The notes beneath the pieces were generated by a model. That model had not been told where the DNA came from, did not search any database, and saw only the letters and a program-made list of their open reading frames with translations. 64,000 nt of DNA. Origin: Ectobius pallidus. Its lineage: Eukaryota; Arthropoda; Insecta; Blattodea; Ectobiidae. Within the stretch, counting starts at the first letter, position 1. Every line of letters begins with the position of its first letter. Shown one piece after another: positions 57,070-64,000 of this stretch. A program made the translations under genes and the position numbers. The stretch spans positions 68,155,073-68,219,072 of the forward strand of contig CAXKWD010000006.1 in assembly GCA_964059195.1 (NCBI GenBank), in the 5' to 3' direction.

Positions 57070-57510
57070 ACATGTAGCTGGTTACCATCCTTCGTATGAG
57101 TGAAAAAGACATTGCACAGTTTTTAACCTTGCCCGAAAAACATCATGAGGAAGTAACCGTACTTCGTTTGTTGGTGAGCATGAAGTTCTTTCGGAGTTTA
57201 AGTATGACGCCTAGGCCTATCTGCATTTAAATCCATGGGAACTTATTTACTCATGCATTTTTATTAATTTAAATATCTTACCTGTTTGTACATGCATGCA
57301 TCATATGTGTCATCAAAACCAAGAGACAGTATCCTCAGTGCAAGAAAATGAGTCGGATCAAGCCTGGTAACAGGGGTTAAAATAACATACTGAAAGGCAA
57401 TGCCGCATACTCTAGCGAGACACCAGAAGAGCGTTAGGTTTTAATAGATTTAGACGTAGACAGACTCCGGAAGTAGCCTACGTCAGGCATACTAAAAATT
57501 AATTACGGAT
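57070..57510 (+). repeat. Unclassified dispersed repeat H, copy 2
   Basis: AGCTGGTTACCATCCTTCG, GAGTTTAAGTATGACGCCT, TCTGCATTTAAATCCATGGGAA, GAAAATGAGTCGGATCAAGCC, and ACTCCGGAAGTAGCCTACGTCAGGC line up in order with repeat H copy 1 (34600-35060). Confidence 0.65.
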
Positions 57511-57984
57511 ATTTCCTCGTTATGTTTCTCGGATCAGGCAAGAACAAAGCAAGTAAACAAAAAATGTCTCACTCTAGTGGTCTAGTACGTTACTTGTATT
57601 AGCTAAGACTGAGATAGACATATTGGTTTTCGTTTACTTTAGCTTTGATCTTAGAGTGAAAACAGAATAGTCAATAATAAAAAAAACATGAGCTGGTAGA
57701 ATCAGATTAAAAAACCACATTGCTATTGGCCTTGATCAATATTTCTTGTCATGATAACTAATTCGATCAGTATTCATGTCAAGTGTTTTAACCAAGAAAG
57801 CCCATCTACTTCTAATGCAAAGGCTACTCCAGAACAAAATACTTTGGGTTTACCAGTTTGCCGTAAAATAGTGATAGGCTATACTGTTCATGGCTTGTGT
57901 TCATTTTAAGTCTTATTGAATTTTAATTAATAAGATAATAAGATTGGTGATGTAGTGAATATGAGTCAACAACTATAGGCCTAT

Positions 57985-58530
57985 TCTATTATATTCTATT
58001 TTGTGCCCTTTAAGGCGGGGAGGCGGAGTGGGAACGCCCCTAAGCACCGCAGCCGTTACCGACTTATTGTACCTACCTCCGGGATGGGATGAGTTGCGTG
58101 CCCACAGGCCGCCCCGGATCCGCAAAGGCCCCCGTGGGCCCCCACGGAACTCCCCTATATCCAACAAACGTGCCACGTGTGCGCCACCCCCTGCGGTACC
58201 TCCAACCGGGAGCCCCGACAGGTTCGTAAAACACACCACCAACAACCTCTTGACCACAAGCAGCGGGGAGAACAGGAGAGGCCCCCAAAGGGCTCTGACT
58301 GCCGAAGCAGACCCGATGCCAGAAGTGGAAACGGGATGAGGATGAAAAGGGGGAAAGGTGAAAAGAAGTGGAGAGTGTTGGAATGAAAGGGAGAAACGGG
58401 AGAACCCCGAGAAAAACACCCTAAAGCACGGCTTCGTCCACCACGAATGACACACCCGCCGGCCCCGAGATTTGAACTCAGGACCGCAAGCTGCCAGGCT
58501 CACGCGCTACTGCATGAGCCACCGCGCCGG
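57985..58530 (-). mobile_element. GC-rich SINE (546 bp) with perfect 15-bp target duplication
   Basis: The tRNA-derived head occupies 58458-58531 (minus): a GCCGGC/GCCGGC acceptor stem, GTGGCTCATGCAGTAGCG A-box region and GAGTTCAAATCTCGG B box. A GC-rich body (58000-58450) and a TAGAATA-type tail at the left follow. CAACTATAGGCCTAT flanks both sides (57970-57984 and 58531-58545), a perfect target duplication that indicates a recent insertion. The 112- and 176-codon frames in the body are GC-rich artefacts. Confidence 0.95.
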
Positions 58531-58699
58531 CAACTATAGGCCTATGATCTTTCCGTGTTTTGTACTATGTTTTGCAGAATATTAGCTCTATTTGCTTAGT
58601 AGATTTTCCGACAAATAGGAACAGACTTAATATGAAAGTTTAATTCCTTCATTTTAACTTTTCAAAACATAAGACTATTAATGTAGCCTATTTATCTAT

Positions 58700-58818
58700 T
58701 TGGGAAGGTAGAGTCAGACTGAAAAAGTTAATGCCATAGCCGAGATTTAAATTTGTCAGGCTGACTCTACCTTTCCACCTTAGCCAAACACGGTCAGTGT
58801 GAAAGAATTATCATTCCT
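58700..58818 (+). repeat. SINE F copy 2 and inverted fragment
   Basis: GGCTGACTCTACCTTTCCA and CGGTCAGTGTGAAAGAATTATC (58760-58815) match the SINE F body at 14530-14580 in reverse. Just left, GGAAGGTAGAGTCAGACTG and AATGCCAT form the complementary inverted fragment, so the two make a hairpin. This suggests insertion next to, or into, a second copy. Confidence 0.6.
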
Positions 58819-58989
58819 ATTTATCTAATTGATTAGATAAAAACCATTATATTTTTATTTAAGATAAGATAGTACTCGTAGATACTATTACTTAAATATA
58901 ATAAACTGAGTTCTGAAATACATTCTTCTACTGTATAATTTGTAAGCCCAAGAAACACATCATTTTGTATCTTCCAAATATTTTAAAGT

Positions 58990-59303
58990 GGATACGCCGT
59001 GGCGTAGTGGTTGAGGCGCTGCACTACAAACCGGTAGGTCGCGGGTTCGATCCCCCATGTTATCACTGTGCTTTTTCAATTGGCCTCACCATCCTTCTGG
59101 TGGCACTATGACCCTGGGATCGACTCAACCTCTACCAGAAATGAGTACCAGGATCAATCCTTTGGGTAAATGCCGCCGGTGCGTAAGGCTGATAACCCTA
59201 TCACCTTCATGTGCTGAAGGTCCACAAGCTACGAGCCTCAACCTCCTGGAACTCTCTGGGCCGCTATGGCCTGTAGGCCTATAGGGAACACTTTACTTTT
59301 TAT
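58990..59303 (+). mobile_element. SINE C copy with target duplication
   Basis: GTGGCGTAGTGGTTGAGGCG and CGGGTTCGATCCCC give the tRNA head; the body follows SINE C at 31601 throughout. The flanks ATATTTTAAAGT (58978-58989) and ATATTTTAGAGT (59304-59315) differ at one base of 12, an older duplication than at the nested copy. Confidence 0.9.
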
Positions 59304-59319
59304 ATATTTTAGAGTAAAT

Positions 59320-60030
59320 ACAATTCTTATTACTGTAAGTGTACATAAAATATTAATTACTGGTAAATTGCGTTTTATAAGAAATGACTGCTAAGAAAAT
59401 GAGAGCGTATTTATTTTCCCCTTTAAAATCATACAGTGCGTTATTATTACATTTGCGTTATTTGATTTACGAGTTCTATTCAGAAGAAAAAAATAATATT
59501 ATAGGCCAAAGTAAAAAAGAAACAGAATGAAATATACTTATTAAGAAAAAATGTGATTTGACATTTAAAAAAAAAAGTTTTACATTAAAGGCCAGTTTGT
59601 TAACACTAGCAATAATATTCATTTTCTTAAAACTTCATAAAAATGTAACCATAGTCCTCATGTAAGAATTAAAGGCAGAAGACAAAAAAATAGAAATGAG
59701 AAATGAAATAGGTCAGAAGGTGCGCCGGACTAAAATTATTAAACTAATTTTCTTACACACCCATATTCTCGTCTACCAATTAAGTAATTCGTACGTTACG
59801 TCTTTCAAATTTAAGCCTGAGATAAAAGTATTGTAATGAAACAATTAACACCTCGACTTGAATACTCTTTAATGATGAATTGAAAAAGTATCCATCTTCC
59901 TTAAACCTTAAGTACTATTAGTGTAGGCCTCCAAAGATCATTTAAAAAAAAATCAACTTTATTATACAAGTACCTATATTAGAGTTGAGATAAAATTAAT
60001 AATAGCATATACATCAAATATAGTCCATAG
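59320..60030. other. AT-rich stretch with no supported gene
   Basis: No repeat boundaries, tRNA arms or coding motif recognised. Confidence 0.5.
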
Positions 60031-60239
60031 CATACCTGAGCAACTGAGGGGAAACGTTTTAGTCCCCATCCACTGCTGTGACGTATGAAACCTGCTCTTC
60101 ATGTTCAGTGTCACGTCGAAACTGCTTTATTCTGACGTCAAGGGCGACTGTAGTGGGAGACATTACCCCACCGCACAGTGGCACAATGTGCCATGTGCCA
60201 TGGAACATGATGTAAGGTCTCAGTCCATTAACTCAGTCC

Positions 60240-60870
60240 TTACTAAACTAGATGGTGTAATCGTCAAGTAAGTCTGCATGTCGTTTACATTTTAGTCTTA
60301 TAAGGTTGAGTTGTGGTGACATCAGACTGGTTGAATCTGGTTGTACAGTTCGTTTTGATGTTGCAGGAAGGAATGATGGAGTCTATTGTACCTGTTGTGT
60401 AGAATGGAGTCGACTTTAATGATTTGCAGATCGCGATGGAGGGTGTCATTGCTAACGTACCAAGATGCATCCGCTATTAACCTTAGAACCCGGTTCTGGA
60501 TAGTTTGAATTCTTTTCACCTAAGAGTCTGAAGCTGAACTCCAGATAGCGCATCCATACATCCACATAGGTTTTATAATGGCGGAGTAATTCAATCTCTT
60601 GATGTGTAATGGTAATGTACTTCTAAACAAATACTTTAGCTAGTGGATTCTATATCTGAGTCGCTTTATTAGGTCAATCATGTGAAGTTTCCTCTTTAAT
60701 TTGTTGTCTAAGATGAGTCCTAAATATTTTACTGTTTCTGTGCAGGGAACTTGTTCTCCTTTTAAAATAATTAGATAGTCGGTAGTCTTGCGTTTTTATA
60801 TAAATTTGTTAGATTTTTTAGGTTTCATTGTTATTGTCATGTTTATTTTCCATCTCGTGCACCTATTGTC
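60240..60870 (-). pseudogene. LINE ORF2 C-terminal remnant, antisense (jockey-like)
   Basis: The minus frames read TVKYLGLILDNKLKRKLHM (about 60735-60680), RLNYSAIIKPMWMYGCAIWS (about 60590-60530), then KRIQTIQNRVLRLIADASWY and VSNDTLHRDLQI (60519-60410), the order of jockey-type ORF2 thumb and C-terminal motifs. A stop follows QIQPV (about 60322) and another interrupts between SASDS and VKRIQ. The N-terminal RT core is missing. Below 60240 the sequence may be its 3' UTR. Confidence 0.85.
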
Positions 60871-60879
60871 GATAACCAG

Positions 60880-62100
60880 GGTAAATGTCAATTGAAGGTG
60901 AAAATGTGCAATAACTGTTCTGACATGTTTAAAAGAAAATAGTATTGAAAATTAATGTTATGTGTAAGTTGGAGATATTAATACTCCGCATTGAACAGTA
61001 TATAAAATCTAATTTCGTCTTCGTTGCTTCTACATTTCACGTTTAAAGACTAAAAGAAAGTTGGAAGTGTGTAGGACCGATAGAAGTGGGTTGAATCTCG
61101 ACAGGAAGTCAAATATTTTTTTATTTAAACAGGAATTATTTAAATGATAGTAGAATATGTTAGTACACGTCGGAAATGATAGATTTCTCTACATTATTTA
61201 CTTTGGTATATTGGTTCTGTTTCCTTTCAGAGGAAATATTTCTAGAGGAAGAAGGGAAACGTATTCATCTTTCATCGCAAATTGTCAGGAAATAGACAGG
61301 ATGTGCTACTGAAATTTCATAACGCAGCATTCCCGTTCCGTACCCATCTCCCTTCCCTTCAAACTCATTCCGTCGTTCTCTCCATCTCTTCAATTCTCTC
61401 TCTCATCTTCTGCTTTAATTTCTTCTCATTCCACCTCCCAACAACTTTCTCATTCCCTCATTATCCGCACTATCATCAATAACTCAGTATCAGGCGTGCC
61501 AAACTTAAAAACACATTACAGTGAACCATGATCTACTAGGTAAGTTCTTTTTTAACATTGCCTTATGTATTCCTCTAGTTTGTATATTTTGTATGGGTAA
61601 GAACATGAACAATCGCTCGACTCACGCCGGGTTTCCGAACGTAAGATATCTACTAGATGGCATTATTCAATCCGTAAGCGTTTCTGAAACGTTCGATGGC
61701 GGCTAATCGTTCAATAAAACGCCCTACAAACTATCGCACCATAAATCACTAGATATCTGGCGAAACGGTAGATAAACACGCAACATGGCGGAAATGCGAA
61801 ATATTTATGTTGATGTATGTTTCGTTATTATGTTAGCATTTAATCTTACATTATGTTACTAGCTTGTTATGGTATTAAAATTAAAAGTAGTAATGAAACT
61901 GACATTGGTTATTAATTTGTGTGTGAAATAATTCATAATACTGTACTAGAAAAATTGTATATTATCGGTTAGATGAACTTTGTTATAGCCTAGGCTATTG
62001 TATCCATCGTTTATTTGTATTAATTTCATTTTCTGTTGTAAGTTAATACTTTAAGAAAACATCGCGAATATTAATTCACATCATATTTTCTTGCTGGTCA
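60880..62100. other. Stretch with no supported gene
   Basis: A pyrimidine-rich patch (61330-61470) gives a long open frame by composition only. AGATATCTACTAGATGG and ACTAGATATCTGG (about 61646 and 61749) are partly inverted but too short to call. Confidence 0.45.
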
Positions 62101-62104
62101 TTTT

Positions 62105-62440
62105 CAATGCCAGATCGTATAAGGCCTAGGTCTATACAGAAGTAAATATTCCCTGAAAGAAATACAGCAATCCTTTCAAGAAGTAGCCTACGATGATATT
62201 CAGATTCGGAAAAAATGTAGCTTAAGTATATTAATTTTATTTTGTGATGCAACACTTTATGAAGAAAATATTGTCATTTTACAGCACGAATATTAATACA
62301 TAATCATCATCTTTCTCGTCATCTTCATCCTGAGGCAATAATTAGGCCTAGAGATGTGTAAAGCAAAAAGTATTCCCTGAAAGAATTAGATCTTTGACGA
62401 TATTGAGTGTCGGAAAGAATCAGGCTGTCAAAGGAATGAC
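62105..62440 (+). repeat. Diverged direct duplication, about 230-bp spacing
   Basis: ATATTCCCTGAAAGAAATAC ... GATGATATTCAGATTCGGAAA (62148-62213) recurs as GTATTCCCTGAAAGAATTAG ... GACGATATTGAGTGTCGGAAA (62371-62418). Both are preceded by a TAGGCCTAG/GGCCTAGG motif. The unit appears to have been duplicated in tandem and then diverged. Confidence 0.65.
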
Positions 62441-62459
62441 CTATGGATAAATAGGCCAT

Positions 62460-62572
62460 GCCTATTATAAGGAACAACTGCAAGCATGCCTTTTTCAGCG
62501 TTAAATTGCCCATCATTAGAATTGGGAACAACCATCGAAGCATTCCTTTCTGTGGTAAATTAGCTATAACTT
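62460..62572 (+). repeat. Diverged short tandem duplication
   Basis: AAGGAACAACTGCAAGCATGCC...GTTAAATTGCCCAT is followed by GGGAACAACCATCGAAGCATTCC...GGTAAATTAGCTAT. Unit length is about 55-60 bp. It abuts the larger duplication at 62105-62440. Confidence 0.55.
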
Positions 62573-62574
62573 AA

Positions 62575-63315
62575 TTAATGTGTTACGTTTTACGCATTAT
62601 GTTGTCAGATTGTGATGGGTGACATTTTTCTCTAATGCACAAGTCTCGAAATCGAAATTACCGTAGTTTATCTCACGTTTTACATTCATTTTAGCAGACA
62701 AACAGCAAGCAAGGAAAAGCAGAAAGATAATTCAGCCATTTTGAATAGAATAGCAAGAAGCGCTCCGATTGGTTGCTATTCAATCACGGCCAACTTGATA
62801 TAGAGTAAGCACCGTGTCTCCATCTATTGACAAAGTGCTCAACTCATTTATCTGACAATAGCTATTTCTTGAGCAAATTCGCTTTCGGAAATGGGAAGGT
62901 GTTTATCGAGTCTATATATGTATAGAACGATTAGCTGTCTAGAAGATATCTGGAGCTTTTATGCAACCGGGCCTCAGAGAAGTAGATTAGCTGATTCGTC
63001 TTAACAGATGTGCAACAAACATATCTAATGTCGCATAATTTCGCAAAATTTCTCATATTTAACCAACGTATCAAATATAAAAAAATTAGCAGCAGTCATA
63101 AGTCAGCAACAAATTGTCCAAGTATTTCAAAGTTTGTTGCAATAAAATATTTAAATTGGTTAGGTGTTAAAGTAACAAGCATGTTACACATTAATTCAGT
63201 CACTCCACCTGCTAGTGATTACATCCACTTCTCATCATAGTGGACTGAAGATGGTATAATACATGTACCAAAATCCATATCCAAGATAATTAATAAAGGA
63301 CTCACGAACAACACC
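62575..63315. other. Stretch with no supported gene
   Basis: The 76-codon frame at 63010 has no motif. No repeat ends were seen. Confidence 0.45.
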
Positions 63316-63325
63316 CTATTTGCTC

Positions 63326-63912
63326 GGGAAAAGGTAATCTGCGCCACTTCTACCTTTTCCCCCAACCTGCACGATGTAAACTGCGCCACCGACATATGTA
63401 AACTGCGCCACCGATATTTAAATGGCGTCACAGTCATACCAACGCACTAACATTTTCCCTCCCACTTCTCCAGACTTAGGACTGGCTATGAAATTGCATA
63501 GGTATGGTTTAAAATGTTAGGCTTAGTAGCTTTGTCATTTTAAAGAAATGTTAAAAACAATAACCTAATTTCTTTTGCATGAACGCTTCGCCAATTATAA
63601 AATTGTTAAAAACACTACCCTAATTTTTTTGCATGAGCACTTTGTTCTCAAATGACGCCTACTTAATAAAATCAAAACTGGATGTTTCATTGTTTATATA
63701 TTCTTCTCTCCCATCACCTCATGTGCAAAAAATTGTTGCTGAATAGAAACGAACATTCACATATTAGGTCTGACTTTTGTTTGCCTATAACTACTGCCGC
63801 AACTTACATATCTCCGTGGCGCAGTTTACATATCTGTGTGCCGCAGTTTACATATCTCATTTTTATTCTATTTCAAATTCGGTGTCAACCGTGGCGCAGA
63901 TTACATACACCC
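63326..63912. mobile_element. 587-bp element with iterated inverted terminal motifs and 8-bp target duplication
   Basis: The ends GGGAAAAGGTAATCTGCG and the complement of CGCAGATTACATACACCC share GGG and GTAATCTGCGCCAC. The motif GTAAWCTGCGCCAC occurs three times near the left end (63334, 63376, 63398) and three times, inverted, near the right (63816, 63838, 63891), with 22-bp spacing of the inner pair on both sides. ATTTGCTC flanks the element (63318-63325 and 63913-63920). The interior has no coding motif. The GGG terminus and 8-bp duplication suggest a MULE, Merlin or hAT relative, but this is not decided. Confidence 0.88.
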
Positions 63913-64000
63913 ATTTGCTCACCCAACATGACAGACAAGAGGATTCCCAAGAGTGAAAGATTTTATTACGTAAGCACCAAAAAAATACCAACGTGTTATA

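Noticed and set aside
57973..58503. 176-codon minus frame and 112-codon plus frame
   Set aside because: Both lie inside the 546-bp GC-rich SINE with a perfect target duplication. GC-rich sequence has few stops, so the frames are by-products.

Overview
This window reads as intergenic, repeat-dense DNA from a large animal genome, most likely an arthropod and plausibly a hemimetabolous insect such as a cockroach. That assignment is inference. It rests on the AT-rich composition, the absence of any prokaryotic-style gene packing, fossils of mariner, hAT and non-LTR elements, many tRNA-derived SINEs, and a marked excess of the palindrome TAGGCCTA. No host protein-coding gene could be recognised. 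The longest open frame (about 265 codons at 25454-26248) belongs to a hAT transposon; nearly all other open frames are chance or lie inside repeats.

Layout. 1-9 kb: mostly featureless AT-rich DNA with a GACA microsatellite, a tRNA-like SINE head next to a broken mariner transposase (4.5 kb), a probable LINE 3' end (7.3 kb) and SINE pieces. 9-20 kb: a TA-flanked inverted-repeat element (9199-9755), LINE 3' ends in opposite orientation (10.7 and 19.5 kb), a mariner remnant (11.1 kb), LINE C-terminal remnants, a DNA element with an 8-bp direct repeat (15.05-15.71 kb) and a hairpin that looks like a template-switch event (17.0 kb). 20-30 kb: a palindromic MITE, a full SINE with a 15-bp target duplication, a DDE transposase remnant, two LINE reverse-transcriptase fragments, and a 1265-bp hAT element with perfect ends and target duplication. 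30-34 kb: a mariner end, a Tigger/pogo-like element with a SINE nested inside it, and a degraded LINE. 34-50 kb: dispersed unclassified repeats, microsatellites, a second palindromic MITE, a 367-bp hAT MITE, and an antisense LINE fragment. 50-60 kb: a tRNA-Phe-like SINE head, a roughly 155-bp tandem repeat, a SINE cluster with nesting, an element whose ends and interior repeat one motif seven times, and a GC-rich 546-bp SINE with a perfect 15-bp target duplication. 60-64 kb: an antisense LINE fragment, nested tandem duplications, and a 587-bp element with 22-bp-spaced iterated motifs in both ends and an 8-bp target duplication.

The elements are related as hosts and passengers. Autonomous families (LINE, mariner, hAT) survive only as broken copies, while SINEs and MITEs that would depend on such machinery are often intact with clean target duplications. 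Several insertions are nested, which gives relative ages. The items most worth follow-up are the two elements with iterated terminal motifs (55.6-56.8 kb and 63.3-63.9 kb), the intact C-terminal hAT reading frame, the uncatalogued dispersed repeats, and the TAGGCCTA excess. All repeat-family names are my inference from motifs; nothing here was searched against a database.
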